Shown here in pieces: positions 40,029-49,912 of a stretch of 64,000 bases of DNA. Position 1 is the first letter of the stretch. Every line of letters starts with the position of its first letter. The notes beneath the pieces are model-generated. The model was not told the DNA's origin and did no database searches. It saw only the letters and a program-made list of their open reading frames with translations. The position numbers and the translations under genes are program-made. This DNA is from Virgibacillus halodenitrificans JCM 12304 (GTDB lineage: Bacteria; Bacillota; Bacilli; Bacillales; Amphibacillaceae): the NCBI RefSeq assembly GCF_001310895.1, contig NZ_BAZS01000016.1, positions 17,957-81,956 of the forward strand, in the 5' to 3' direction.

Positions 40029-41249
40029 ATGCAGGTAGTAGTTCAAAAATTTGGTGGAACTTCTGTTCAGTCTGAGGAGAACAGGGAACATGTAATTAGG
40101 CATATTAAGGATGCATTAGTCGAAGGATATAAAGTAGTAGTGGTTGTCTCTGCATTGGGCAGAAAACCAGATCCATATGCTACAGACACATTACTGAGTC
40201 TAGTTGATTTTCCTGCGAATTATAATTCCAACAGGGAAATTGATTTATTACTTTCCTGCGGAGAGGTGATTTCTTCTGTGGTTTTATCTAATGAACTTCA
40301 GAAAAATCATGTCGCAGCTACAGCATTAACAGGGGCTCAAGCCGGTTTCATTACAACAGAAGATTATAATCAAGCTAAAATAATTGAAGTTGACCCGTCA
40401 CGGGTTGCAACTGAATTGGAAACCAAAGACGTTGTAGTGGTTGCTGGTTTTCAAGGTCAAACTAGATCAGGAGAAATTACTACTATAGGCAGAGGGGGTA
40501 GTGATACTACTGCAGCTGCCTTAGGTGCTACATTGGCTGCAGAACGTATAGAAATTTTTACTGACGTTAACGGAATTATGACAGCTGACCCAAGGGTTGT
40601 TGAGTCAGCAAGACCTATTGATGTAGTCACCTATACCGAAATATGCAATTTAGCATATCAAGGTGCAAAGGTAGTTCACCCAAGAGCAGTGGAGATCGCT
40701 ATGCAAGCAAAGATACCGATGAGGGTAAGATCAACTTATTCCGAAGAGAACGGGACCTTGGTAACTTCTTCCAGAGTGCTTGATAAGGGAACGGACGTTT
40801 CTGAACGGCTGATTACAGGAATTGCTCATATTTCATCGCTCACTCAAATTCGTGTACATTCAAAAGAAAATGGATTTCGTCTTCAGTCGGATGTGTTTAA
40901 AGCAATGGCGGAGGCAGGAATTTCTGTTGATTTTATAAATATATCACCCACAGGGGTAATTTATACCGTTGCAGATATGTATGCAGAAAAAGCTGTTCGA
41001 ATCTTAGAGACATTAGGCTTCCAGCCGGAAACTACTGCAAATTGTGCTAAAGTTTCTGCTGTGGGAGCGGGTATGACTGGGGTGCCAGGGGTTGCTTCAA
41101 AAATAGTTCAATCTTTAACAGATTCGAATGTTCAAATACTTCAATCTGCTGATAGTCATACAACAATTTGGGTGCTTGTGCACAACAAAGATCTAAAGGT
41201 GGCTGTAAATGCTTTACATGAAGTGTTTGAATTGGGAAATATGCATTAA
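40029..41249 (+). CDS. dapG: Aspartate kinase I
   Basis: First enzyme of the aspartate pathway; in B. subtilis this isozyme is sensitive to diaminopimelate. KFGGTSVQSEENR at the N-terminus, VAGFQGQTRSGEITTIGRGG in the catalytic core and two C-terminal ACT domains (from about residue 265); 406 residues. GAGGTG precedes ATG 40029. Confidence 0.97.
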   Translation: MQVVVQKFGGTSVQSEENREHVIRHIKDALVEGYKVVVVVSALGRKPDPYATDTLLSLVDFPANYNSNREIDLLLSCGEVISSVVLSNELQKNHVAATALTGAQAGFITTEDYNQAKIIEVDPSRVATELETKDVVVVAGFQGQTRSGEITTIGRGGSDTTAAALGATLAAERIEIFTDVNGIMTADPRVVESARPIDVVTYTEICNLAYQGAKVVHPRAVEIAMQAKIPMRVRSTYSEENGTLVTSSRVLDKGTDVSERLITGIAHISSLTQIRVHSKENGFRLQSDVFKAMAEAGISVDFINISPTGVIYTVADMYAEKAVRILETLGFQPETTANCAKVSAVGAGMTGVPGVASKIVQSLTDSNVQILQSADSHTTIWVLVHNKDLKVAVNALHEVFELGNMH

Positions 41250-41288
41250 TGTGTATCAAGCTTCTTAATTAAAGAAAGGTGATAGCGA

Positions 41289-42152
41289 ATGAATTTTGGT
41301 CGTGTTTTAACAGCCATGGTAACACCATTTAACCCTCGTGGTGAAGTAGACTATGACCAAACCACGAAACTAATTGAGTATTTAATTGAACACGGAACAG
41401 ATGGTTTGGTAATTGCTGGAACGACGGGAGAATCACCAACACTAACATCAGCCGAAAAAATTGATTTATTTAAACATGTAGTAAAAGTTGTAAACAAGCG
41501 TATCCCTGTTATTGCTGGAACAGGAAGTAATAGTACTGCAACATCAATTGCATTAACAAAAGAAGCTGAAGCATGTGGAGTAGATGGGATTATGCTTGTA
41601 GCACCTTACTATAACAAACCGAGTCAGCAAGGGATGGTTGAACACTTTTCTGCAATTGCTAAAATAACAGATTTGCCAATCATGCTATATAATATTCCTG
41701 GCAGATCCGTTGTTAAAATGACTGCCGATACAATTGTTCAATTAAGCAAAGTCCCAGGGATAGTCTCCATTAAAGATGCAACAGGGGATATGGAACTAGC
41801 TGCAACCGTTATTGAAAAAACAGAAGATGATTTCAGTTTTTATAGTGGAGAAGATAGTATGACACTTCCATTACTATCTCTGGGAGCCATCGGAGTGGTC
41901 TCTGTTGTATCTCATGTGGCAGGAGAGAAAATGCAAGAAATGGCATCTCAGTTTCATCAAGGAAATATAAAAGAAGCAGCATCCATTCATCGGAAACTCC
42001 TTCCAACCATGAAAGCAATGTTTATGGCTCCTTCTCCCGCTCCGGTTAAATCTGCTTTACGTTTGAAAGGAATAGAGACTGGAAGGGTTAGATTGCCTTT
42101 AACTGAACTTTCAAAGGAAGAAGAGGAGAAGTTGCAAAGCTATTTTAGTTAA
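41289..42152 (+). CDS. dapA: 4-hydroxy-tetrahydrodipicolinate synthase
   Basis: Condenses pyruvate and aspartate semialdehyde. TIM barrel with GTTGESPTL, the catalytic Tyr in LYNIPGRS and the Schiff-base Lys in VSIKDATGDM near residue 162; 287 residues. The C-terminus has the expected helical bundle. A terminator follows; rnjB, next in B. subtilis, is not here. Confidence 0.98.
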   Translation: MNFGRVLTAMVTPFNPRGEVDYDQTTKLIEYLIEHGTDGLVIAGTTGESPTLTSAEKIDLFKHVVKVVNKRIPVIAGTGSNSTATSIALTKEAEACGVDGIMLVAPYYNKPSQQGMVEHFSAIAKITDLPIMLYNIPGRSVVKMTADTIVQLSKVPGIVSIKDATGDMELAATVIEKTEDDFSFYSGEDSMTLPLLSLGAIGVVSVVSHVAGEKMQEMASQFHQGNIKEAASIHRKLLPTMKAMFMAPSPAPVKSALRLKGIETGRVRLPLTELSKEEEEKLQSYFS

Positions 42153-42168
42153 TACAAAAAGTGATAAC

Positions 42169-42198
42169 AAAAAAACCGGCTATTTTAGTCGGTTTTTT
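42169..42198 (+). terminator. Intrinsic terminator after dapA
   Basis: ACCGGCT and AGTCGGT pair (one G-U), flanked by A-run and T-run at 42169-42175 and 42193-42198. It ends the spoVF-dap unit. Confidence 0.88.
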
Positions 42199-42519
42199 AA
42201 CGCTTCTAATATATGCTGGAGCTGCCAATGATTCAACAAATAGATAAACTTCCAATAACCTTGATTGTAATGTAAATATCCAATTTAGATAAGTTTAGAA
42301 ACTCACTCTCAAAGTTCATAATTTATTGCACAAGATTATACGTGGGAAATCAAGACTGTAATGGAAAAGTAATCCCATATAAATAGTAGTTCTGCATGAT
42401 TGCATTACTTATCCTGAGTTTCTCTCTTCTGTTTTAGCTGCTTCCGCTATTCTTATGCATGTACCTCCCTAAATATGCTCATACTATGGCTAGAGACTCA
42501 ATAAAGGATGTGCATACTA
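42199..42519. other. Gene-free gap dapA-tepA where rnjB is expected
   Basis: About 320 bases with no intact gene. Nothing resembling the beta-CASP RNase J2 is visible in either strand. On the minus strand ACCTCCCT (42463-42470 on +, i.e. AGGGAGGT) precedes an ATG at 42460-42458 whose frame stops after eight codons but would otherwise continue to 42350 (NRREKLRISNAIMQNYYLYG). This may be a decayed small gene or chance. Confidence 0.5.
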
Positions 42520-43254
42520 ATGAATAAAGAAGATGAAAAAAAGGAAGACCAAAACCAAGATCAGCAAGCAAACTCTTCCTCTATTGTGCAAAAAATTCAG
42601 CAGCTGGGACAATCTAACATTCCTGCTGCCCCGGATTCCAATATCCATGTACTATCGATTATTGGACAGGTAGAAGGACATATACAACTACCACCACAAA
42701 ATAAAACAACGAAGTATGAGCATTTGCTACCTCAATTGATTGCGATTGAGCAAAACCCAAAAATTGAAGGAATGATTATACTACTAAATACAGTAGGGGG
42801 CGATGTCGAGGCGGGTTTAGCCCTGGCTGAGATGATTGCTTCCATCTCTAAACCGACCGTATCTATTGTACTTGGAGGAGGCCATTCGATTGGAGTACCT
42901 ATAGCTGTGGCAACAGATCATTCTTTTATAGCTCCTACAGCAACGATGACCATTCACCCAGTTAGGCTTACAGGATTAGTAATTGGCGTACCGCAAACAT
43001 TTGAGTATTTGGATAAAATGCAAGACAGAGTAATTAATTTTGTTATTAATCATTCAAATATTAAGGAAGAAAAGTTTAAAGATTTGATGTTCGCAAAAGG
43101 TAATTTAACGAGAGATATTGGTACAAATGTTGTTGGTGCAGATGCAGTAGATTATGGATTAATTGACGGTGTTGGCGGTGTGAAAGAAGCGATGGCCAAG
43201 CTAAATGAATTAATAGGACAGACGAACGAAACTGGAAAACAGGTGATTCAATAA
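42520..43254 (+). CDS. tepA: TepA, ClpP-like translocation-enhancing protein
   Basis: ClpP/crotonase-fold protein of 244 residues. ATG 42520 is preferred because AAAGGATG (42503-42510) gives correct spacing and includes the other candidate, 42508. Motifs [34 protein letters not shown] and TMTIHPVR carry the ClpP-like Ser and His. B. subtilis TepA (YmfB) was reported to aid protein export and to degrade small acid-soluble spore proteins. ylzJ starts at its last base. Confidence 0.94.
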   Translation: MNKEDEKKEDQNQDQQANSSSIVQKIQQLGQSNIPAAPDSNIHVLSIIGQVEGHIQLPPQNKTTKYEHLLPQLIAIEQNPKIEGMIILLNTVGGDVEAGLALAEMIASISKPTVSIVLGGGHSIGVPIAVATDHSFIAPTATMTIHPVRLTGLVIGVPQTFEYLDKMQDRVINFVINHSNIKEEKFKDLMFAKGNLTRDIGTNVVGADAVDYGLIDGVGGVKEAMAKLNELIGQTNETGKQVIQ

Positions 43255-43454
43255 TGATCTTATATACACCTTTAACACAAGAAGAAATTTTTCCAGAGGA
43301 AGAAAATACAAATAGAGAATATATTACCTATGAAGGCAGATCAATCTGTGTGGATAAAACTGCAGAAGGACGATATCAACTGGTACAGTTATTATCTACA
43401 GACCCACAGGATTTTCTAGATGATAAATTCACACCTGGGAGAATTTTACCTTAA
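43254..43454 (+). CDS. ylzJ: YlzJ-like protein
   Basis: A 66-residue protein of unknown function found between tepA and spoIIIE. ILYTPLTQEEIFPEEE at the N-terminus and VQLLSTDPQDFLDDKFTPG at the C-terminus match the family. ATG 43254 overlaps the tepA stop by one base. Confidence 0.88.
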   Translation: MILYTPLTQEEIFPEEENTNREYITYEGRSICVDKTAEGRYQLVQLLSTDPQDFLDDKFTPGRILP

Positions 43455-43487
43455 ATACCTATATAATCTAGTTGTACACTTTATTTA

Positions 43488-43537
43488 TGATATAATTAAA
43501 ATGGATTTAATAACCCTTGCCTTACACGGCAAGGGTT
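43488..43537 (+). promoter_or_regulatory. Extended -10 promoter and hairpin leader of spoIIIE
   Basis: TGATATAAT (43488-43496) is followed by a perfect 10-bp hairpin, AACCCTTGCC (43512-43521) and GGCAAGGGTT (43528-43537), with only three T after it. The hairpin would form at the very start of the transcript and could act as an attenuator or 5' stabiliser. Confidence 0.55.
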
Positions 43538-43576
43538 TCCGGCTTTAGCAAAGTTTGTTAACAGAGGTGAGAAAGA

Positions 43577-45862
43577 ATGGCGAAAAAAAGACGCAAGAAA
43601 AAGAGCAATAAAATAAAAAAACAGCTAAAGCTAGAATTACTTGGGCTGCTTTTTATTTTTTTGGCAATATTCGGTAGTGGAGCAAGCGCAATTAGTGACG
43701 GAGCAATACCAGGTGGACTGGAATATTTTTTTAGATTCTTTCTTGGTATATGGTATTTTGTAGCATCGATATTTCTGATGATTACGGGTTTGCTTTTAGT
43801 AATTAAAAGAAAATATCCTGACTTTTTTAACAAAAAACTTATCGGTTTCTATATTTTATTTATTGGTATTTTATTAATGACTCATATTCAAACATTTGAT
43901 AGATTGTTAGTTAATGAAAATGTATCAATTTTAGCAATGACTTGGGAGCACTTTATAGCATTTATTAATGGAGAAGGTAATGCCGCAGCCTTAGGTGGTG
44001 GAATGATTGGCGCTATTCTGTTTATGTTTAGTTATTATCTCTTCTCCCTTGTAGGAGCGAAGATTGTTGCTTCATTTTCTATTATTATCGGTATAATATA
44101 TATGACGGAATTTTCTTTAGGTGATTTTTCTTCAAAATTACTTAAAAAGTTCTCATCTAAACTCTCTGCTATTCGTAATGGCTGGAAAGAAAGAAAGATA
44201 GCAAATAGAGAGACAAAGAAAACGAAAACTGAAAATGAGAAAATGGGTATGGAAAGCACATATGATGAAAAAGAAGAGCCTGTTATTCAGGATTTTACAG
44301 ATACAGCATATTCTTATCAAGAGATTGAAAAAGAAATGCCAGCAAAACAAGAAAAGGAACAAGTTTCAGTTAACAAGACAGAGGACTTAGCGAAGGAAGA
44401 TCCAATCGAACATTTGCCTATGACTGAAGTGGAAAACTACGAATATGAGTTGCCTTCTCCTAAATTGTTAGCTGAGCCATCACATAATTCACAGCAAAAT
44501 GAGAAGTCTCAAATTCAGGCCACTGTAAAGAAGCTGGAGAAAACATTTCAAAGTTTTGGTGTGAAGGCTCGTGTAACTAAAGTAAATGTAGGTCCTGCAG
44601 TTACCAAATATGAAATATATCCGGAAGCAGGTGTGAAAGTAAGTAAAATTGTCAGCTTGCATGACGATCTCGCTTTAGCTTTAGCAGCTAAGGATATACG
44701 TATTGAGGCGCCTATACCGGGGAAATCAGCTGTAGGAATTGAAGTCCCAAATCAAGAAATTGCTATGGTATCTTTACGAGAAGTACTTGATAATTCAATG
44801 AACAATCTTAAATCAAAACTATTATTTGCATTAGGAAGAGATATTTCTGGAGAAGCAATTGTGGCCGAACTTAATAAAATGCCACATCTATTAATAGCTG
44901 GAGCAACAGGTAGTGGTAAAAGTGTTTGTGTAAATGGAATAATAACCACCATACTTATGCGCACTAAACCGCATGAGGTAAAAATGATGATGATTGATCC
45001 GAAAAAAGTGGAACTAAATGTTTACAACGGAATTCCACATCTTTTGGCTCCTGTAGTAACTGATCCGAAAAAAGCTTCAAGAGCTTTAAAAAAGGTTGTT
45101 TCCGAGATGGAAAGGAGATATGAATTATTCTCTGACACTGGCACACGTAATATTGAAGGATATAATGAGTATATCCGTAAATATAATCAGACTACAGACG
45201 AAGAACAACCAAATCTTCCTTATATTGTCGTACTAGTAGATGAATTAGCAGACTTGATGATGGTTGCATCCAATGACGTTGAAGATGCCATTACCAGATT
45301 GGCACAAATGGCCCGTGCGGCGGGGATTCATCTTATTATAGCGACACAACGTCCTTCAGTAGACGTTATTACTGGCGTTATTAAGGCAAATATTCCTTCC
45401 AGAATAGCGTTTAGTGTCTCTTCACAAACGGATTCACGCACAATACTGGATTCAGGTGGGGCGGAAAAACTTTTAGGAAGAGGAGACATGCTGTTTATGC
45501 CTGTTGGTGCCTCAAAGCCAGTACGAGTTCAAGGTGCATTCTTATCTGATGAGGAAGTAGAACGAATAGTTGATCATTGTATCGATCAACAGAAAGCTTC
45601 ATATCAGGAGGAAATGATTCCAGAAGAAACTAGTGAAGTAAAAGAAGAAGTGGATGATGAATTATATGAGGAAGCAGTTCAGCTCGTAACTGAAATGCAA
45701 AGCGCTAGTGTATCTATGTTGCAAAGACGCTTTCGTGTAGGCTATACGAGGGCTGCAAGATTAATAGATGCAATGGAGGATAGAGGGATTGTCGGTCCAT
45801 ATGAAGGCAGTAAACCTAGAACAGTTCTGGTTACTCAGGCAACAGAAGAACAAACATCCTAA
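43577..45862 (+). CDS. spoIIIE: DNA translocase SpoIIIE/FtsK
   Basis: Septum-bound DNA pump that moves the chromosome into the forespore and clears DNA from division septa. Four N-terminal transmembrane helices (about residues 18-175), an acidic linker, the motor with Walker [11 protein letters not shown] near residue 440 and [13 protein letters not shown], and the C-terminal gamma winged helix ([21 protein letters not shown]). 761 residues. GAGGTGAGAAAG precedes ATG 43577. Confidence 0.98.
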   Translation: MAKKRRKKKSNKIKKQLKLELLGLLFIFLAIFGSGASAISDGAIPGGLEYFFRFFLGIWYFVASIFLMITGLLLVIKRKYPDFFNKKLIGFYILFIGILLMTHIQTFDRLLVNENVSILAMTWEHFIAFINGEGNAAALGGGMIGAILFMFSYYLFSLVGAKIVASFSIIIGIIYMTEFSLGDFSSKLLKKFSSKLSAIRNGWKERKIANRETKKTKTENEKMGMESTYDEKEEPVIQDFTDTAYSYQEIEKEMPAKQEKEQVSVNKTEDLAKEDPIEHLPMTEVENYEYELPSPKLLAEPSHNSQQNEKSQIQATVKKLEKTFQSFGVKARVTKVNVGPAVTKYEIYPEAGVKVSKIVSLHDDLALALAAKDIRIEAPIPGKSAVGIEVPNQEIAMVSLREVLDNSMNNLKSKLLFALGRDISGEAIVAELNKMPHLLIAGATGSGKSVCVNGIITTILMRTKPHEVKMMMIDPKKVELNVYNGIPHLLAPVVTDPKKASRALKKVVSEMERRYELFSDTGTRNIEGYNEYIRKYNQTTDEEQPNLPYIVVLVDELADLMMVASNDVEDAITRLAQMARAAGIHLIIATQRPSVDVITGVIKANIPSRIAFSVSSQTDSRTILDSGGAEKLLGRGDMLFMPVGASKPVRVQGAFLSDEEVERIVDHCIDQQKASYQEEMIPEETSEVKEEVDDELYEEAVQLVTEMQSASVSMLQRRFRVGYTRAARLIDAMEDRGIVGPYEGSKPRTVLVTQATEEQTS

Positions 45863-46209
45863 TAGAATAAGAACAAGTTTATACCCTCAGCTTTGTTCCT
45901 GGCATTTAAATAATAAAGATTTTATGAATATTGAATATGAATAACTGAACAATTTTATCTACAAAAAATCGAACCGATTCATGTTTTTAAAGCATGCTGG
46001 TTCGGTTTTTTCTTATGAATGAAGGAAGAAAATCATGCTTTTTGCCTGTTTTTCATAAAAAATTCGGAATTTGTCCAAATATTTTTGAGGAAAATGTCCT
46101 ATAGCTATTTATTTATTTTTATAATAATGATATATTTATGACAGACAAACAGTCGAACGTCAGAAGTCAGATGTCTGGTAAATTAACTAGAGAAAAAAGG
46201 GGGGATTTT
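45863..46209. other. Gene-free gap spoIIIE-gntR
   Basis: About 347 bases that hold the spoIIIE terminator, then AT-rich sequence likely to carry the gntR promoter. TATAAT-like stretches around 46115-46135 are present but no convincing -35/-10 pair stands out. ymfD, present here in B. subtilis, is absent. Confidence 0.5.
45963..46011 (+). terminator. Intrinsic terminator after spoIIIE
   Basis: AAAAAATCGAACC and GGTTCGGTTTTTT pair, with an inner CATG/CATG pair and a T-run. The long stem makes it strong. Confidence 0.9.
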
Positions 46210-46935
46210 ATGTCAATTAAGATGGATTCACGGCACTTATACTTACAAGTGATCGATCAAGTAAAACGAGATATTGAAAATGGTAAATATAAGGAAAAAG
46301 AAAAGCTTCCTTCTGAATTCCAGCTGTCTAAGCTACTAGGGGTGTCTCGTGCAACTTTACGTGAGGCATTGCGAATTATGGAGGAAGACAATATTGTAAC
46401 TAGAAGACATGGTGTTGGTACCTTTGTTAATCCTAAGCCAATATTCTCCTCAGGAATTGAACAATTGAATAGCGTTACATATATGATTGAACAATCAGGA
46501 AAACATGCTGGGTCTCAATACCTAACAACTGAGTTTGTGAGTCCTACAGAAGAAGAACGCGAAAAATTCCATCCGAAAAAAGTAGAAACGCTTGCGAAAA
46601 TAGAAAGGGTGCGTACAGCTGATAATACACCGGTTGTATTCTGTATTGATAAAGTCCCTGAACACTTGATTCCATTAGATAGAGTACATAAAGAGGATTC
46701 ACTATTTCAATTAATGGAAGAATACGCAGGGAAGCGAATTGCCTATGCCGTTACTTATATAGAACCAATTGGGTATCATGATCGAATTTATGATATTTTA
46801 AATTGTGATCCGGAGCAATCTTTACTGCTGCTAAAACAAATGCATTACACAAACGAAGATGAACCTGTATTGTATTCAGCCAATTATTTCAGACCTGACT
46901 ATTTTAGTTTTCATGTATTGAGAAAAAGAACTTAG
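46210..46935 (+). CDS. ymfC: GntR-family regulator (YmfC-like, UTRA domain)
   Basis: Winged-helix repressor of the HutC subfamily. ATG 46210 follows AAAAGGGGGG; upstream in-frame starts lack a site. DNA-binding domain about 1-75 ([33 protein letters not shown]) and a UTRA effector domain beyond residue 95. 241 residues. It directly precedes the nucleoside-type transporter genes, which it probably controls; the effector is not known. Confidence 0.9.
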   Translation: MSIKMDSRHLYLQVIDQVKRDIENGKYKEKEKLPSEFQLSKLLGVSRATLREALRIMEEDNIVTRRHGVGTFVNPKPIFSSGIEQLNSVTYMIEQSGKHAGSQYLTTEFVSPTEEEREKFHPKKVETLAKIERVRTADNTPVVFCIDKVPEHLIPLDRVHKEDSLFQLMEEYAGKRIAYAVTYIEPIGYHDRIYDILNCDPEQSLLLLKQMHYTNEDEPVLYSANYFRPDYFSFHVLRKRT

Positions 46936-46952
46936 TTCTTTTCAGGGCGATA

Positions 46953-46968
46953 ATGAAAAGGTTTTCAT
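46953..46968 (+). promoter_or_regulatory. Palindrome upstream of the BMP lipoprotein gene
   Basis: ATGAAAA (46953-46959), GG, TTTTCAT (46962-46968): a perfect inverted repeat between the GntR gene and its likely target operon. It could be an operator for the regulator; it does not match the commonest GntR consensus. Confidence 0.35.
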
Positions 46969-47053
46969 ATATTTTGGGAGGTGATGACCAACGCATAAAG
47001 CGATTTACAAGGAATTAATTTTATTACAAAACATTTATAATGGGGGTTAGAAA

Positions 47054-48162
47054 ATGAAAAATCGTAAATTTATTTTATTATTTGCATTATTGCTTGGACT
47101 ATCTATGGTTCTTGCTGCTTGTGGAAGCGGTTCCGATAAGGAAGAAAAAGAAAGTGGTGGAGACAGCGGATCTTCGAAAGAAGCTGCAAATGAAGACTTT
47201 AGTGCAGCTATGGTAACAGATATTGGTGGGTGGATGATAAATCATTTAACCAATCTGCTTGGGAAGGTTTGCAAGAGTGGGGAAAAGAAAACGGTCTTGA
47301 GAAAGGTAATGGTTTTGACTATGCTCAATCAAATGAAAAAGCTGACTATATTCCAAACCTTAACCGTTTAATCCGTGATGAATATGATTTAATTTTTGGT
47401 ATCGGTTTTGAATTGAAAGAAGACTTACAAAAAGTTGCTAAACAATATCCAGATACACATTTTGCACTAGTGGATGACACAATAGAAGCAGATAATGCAG
47501 TAAGTATCACTTTTAAAGAACATATTGGCTCATTTCTAGTCGGTGTTGCAGCTGCCCAAAAAACAGAAACAAATAAATTAGGATTTGTAGGTGGAGTAGA
47601 TTCTCCATTAATTAACAAATTCGAATCAGGGTTTATTGCAGGAGCAAAATCTGTAAATCCAGACATTGAAGTGGAAGTAGAGTATGCTGAGTCATTTGGT
47701 GATCCTGCAAAAGGTAAGATAATTGCTTCAAATATGTATAACAATGGAATTGATATTATCTATCATGCTTCTGGTGGAACTGGAAACGGGGTATTTAATG
47801 AAGCTAAAGACATTAAGCAAAATGATCCTGAACGCAAAATTTGGGTAATCGGTGTAGACCGTGACCAGCATGAAGAAGGACAAATCGGTGACCATAATGT
47901 AACTCTTACATCAATGGTTAAACGTGTGGACGTTGCAGTTAAAAATGTTACTGAACAGGCAATGAACGGAGAATTCCCAGGTGGAGAAAAGCTTGAATTC
48001 GGTCTGGAAGAAGACGCAATTAATGTTGCAACAACAAATGAGGATGCCATGACTAAGGAAATAGTTGATTCCGTAAATGAGTGGAAAGAGAAAATTCTAA
48101 ACGGTGATGTGGAAGTTCCTCAAACACATGAAGAATTAAAAGGCTTTATTGATTCACTGTAA
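47054..48162 (+). pseudogene. BMP-family nucleoside-binding lipoprotein, frame-shifted
   Basis: Substrate-binding lipoprotein of a BmpA/Med-type nucleoside ABC importer. A signal peptide ends in the lipobox VLAAC (Cys 23), followed by a Ser/Gly-rich linker. The frame FSAAMVTDIGG is broken at 47228-47230; one extra base (for example GGGG for GGG) joins it to VDDKSFNQSAWEGL and gives 369 residues, a normal length. Beyond the break the frame to 48162 is intact (FVGGVDSPLINKFESGF, IYHASGGTGNGVF). GGGGGTTAG precedes ATG 47054. Either a sequencing error or a true null; the second frame has no good start of its own. Confidence 0.9.
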
Positions 48163-48187
48163 TAGTTAGGTAGTAAAAATAGTAATC

Positions 48188-48208
48188 TTTTACATCTATT
48201 ATGTAAAA
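48188..48208 (+). repeat. Perfect inverted repeat after the BMP gene
   Basis: TTTTACAT (48188-48195), 5-base loop, ATGTAAAA (48201-48208). With the next hairpin it probably stabilises the 3' end of the abundant lipoprotein mRNA. Confidence 0.5.
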
Positions 48209-48211
48209 ATG

Positions 48212-48240
48212 TGGAAGGCTGGGAATACCAGCCTTTCCAT
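48212..48240 (+). terminator. Hairpin between the lipoprotein and ATPase genes
   Basis: TGGAAGGCTGG and CCAGCCTTTCCA pair with one bulged T; no long T-run. A partial terminator that would favour high lipoprotein and lower membrane-component expression. Confidence 0.6.
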
Positions 48241-48370
48241 CCTTTTCTAACTAAATTTTCAACTGAAGAGAATAATTGCTTGTTGTTCTTTTCATTTGGT
48301 GATTTTAGTAAATACTTAAATAGTGCAAAAAAGACAAATAAAATGAATGTGTTAAGAGGGGGGAGTAATT

Positions 48371-49912
48371 ATGGATTATGTAATAGAAATGCTAAATATA
48401 CGTAAAGAGTTTCCGGGTATAGTAGCAAATGACAATATAACTGTTCAAGTGAAGCAAGGTGAAATTCATGCCTTATTAGGTGAAAATGGTGCTGGGAAAT
48501 CTACTTTAATGAATGTGTTATTCGGTTTATATCAACCTGAGCAAGGTGAGATTCGTGTTAAAGGTCAAAAAGTGAATATCACGAACCCAAATATTGCCAA
48601 TGATTTTGGAATCGGAATGGTGCATCAACACTTTATGTTAGTTGAACCATTTACTGTTACTCAAAATATTATATTGGGCAGCGAACCGACTACCAAATCA
48701 GGGAAAATAAATATTAAAAAAGCGGAACGCGAAATTCAGGAATTATCAGATCGCTATGGATTAAAAGTTGATCCAACCGCTAAAATTAGTGATATTTCCG
48801 TGGGGATGCAACAACGGGTTGAAATTCTTAAAACACTGTATAGAGGAGCAGAGGTGCTTATTTTTGACGAACCTACAGCAGTTCTTACTCCACAGGAAAT
48901 AAATGAATTGATCGAAATTATGCGTTCTTTAATCAAGGAAGGGAAGTCAATCATTTTAATTACCCATAAATTAAAAGAAATTATGGAGGTTTGCGATCGT
49001 TGTACAGTTATCCGTAAAGGAAAAGGTATTGGTACAGTAAATATTAAAGACACCACTACAAATGAGCTGGCATCTCTTATGGTTGGTCGGGAAGTAAGCT
49101 TCCATACAGAGAAAAAGAAAGCAGTACCAGGTCAAACCATTCTGGAAATAGAGAATTTATTTGTTAAGGATGCTAGAAAAGTAGATTTGGTTAAAGGTTT
49201 AAATCTCGAGGTAAAAGCAGGTGAGATTGTAGGTATTGCTGGGGTAGACGGGAATGGTCAATCTGAGTTGATTGAGGCAATTACCGGACTAAGAAAGGCG
49301 AATTCTGGATCAATTAAGTTAAATAATAAATCCATTACCAACCTTAATCCACGAAAAGTTACTGAAAGTGGGCTTGGTCACATACCCCAGGATCGACATA
49401 AATATGGGTTAGTCTTAGATTATCCCGTTGCAGAAAATATGGTACTACAAACCTATTATAAGAAGCCTTACTCCAAAGCTACTGTTCTTAATTTTAAAGA
49501 AGTATATGATAAGGCTGAAAGTTTAATTAAAGAATATGATGTGAGAACTCCGAGTGCATCCACTCTTGCTCGCGCGCTTTCTGGTGGTAATCAGCAAAAA
49601 GCTATTATTGGAAGAGAAGTAGATCGATCACCTGATTTATTAATAGCTGCACAGCCTACCAGAGGCTTGGATGTAGGTGCAATTGAATTTATCCACAAAA
49701 AGCTGATTGAAGAACGGGATAAAGGAAAAGCAATTTTACTCGTATCTTTTGAATTGGATGAAATTATGGATGTTAGTGATCGTATTGCTGTTATGTTCGA
49801 TGGAAAAATTGTTGCGAATGTTACTCCGGAAAACACAAATGAGCAGCAATTGGGTCTCTTAATGGCAGGTAGTCAACTAAGTGAGGCGGGTGTGCATAAT
49901 GACTCAGAATAA
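48371..49912 (+). CDS. Nucleoside/sugar-type ABC transporter ATPase (two ABC domains)
   Basis: A 513-residue double ATPase of the RbsA/NupO type. First domain: Walker A GENGAGKST, signature ISVGMQQRV, FDEPTAVLTP. Second: degenerate Walker A GVDGNGQSE and signature LSGGNQQKA with degenerate AAQPTRGLDVG, the usual asymmetry in this class. AGAGGGGGGAG precedes ATG 48371. It overlaps the first permease by 14 bases. Substrate inferred as nucleosides from the BMP partner. Confidence 0.93.
   Translation: MDYVIEMLNIRKEFPGIVANDNITVQVKQGEIHALLGENGAGKSTLMNVLFGLYQPEQGEIRVKGQKVNITNPNIANDFGIGMVHQHFMLVEPFTVTQNIILGSEPTTKSGKINIKKAEREIQELSDRYGLKVDPTAKISDISVGMQQRVEILKTLYRGAEVLIFDEPTAVLTPQEINELIEIMRSLIKEGKSIILITHKLKEIMEVCDRCTVIRKGKGIGTVNIKDTTTNELASLMVGREVSFHTEKKKAVPGQTILEIENLFVKDARKVDLVKGLNLEVKAGEIVGIAGVDGNGQSELIEAITGLRKANSGSIKLNNKSITNLNPRKVTESGLGHIPQDRHKYGLVLDYPVAENMVLQTYYKKPYSKATVLNFKEVYDKAESLIKEYDVRTPSASTLARALSGGNQQKAIIGREVDRSPDLLIAAQPTRGLDVGAIEFIHKKLIEERDKGKAILLVSFELDEIMDVSDRIAVMFDGKIVANVTPENTNEQQLGLLMAGSQLSEAGVHNDSE

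Noticed and set aside
46976..46995. Tiny leader peptide gene with ribosome binding site before the BMP lipoprotein
   Set aside because: GGGAGG is only two bases from the ATG and the frame has four codons before a stop.
47230..48162. A separate soluble protein starting at GTG 47230
   Set aside because: It has no ribosome binding site, and its first residues continue the lipoprotein upstream with one added base.
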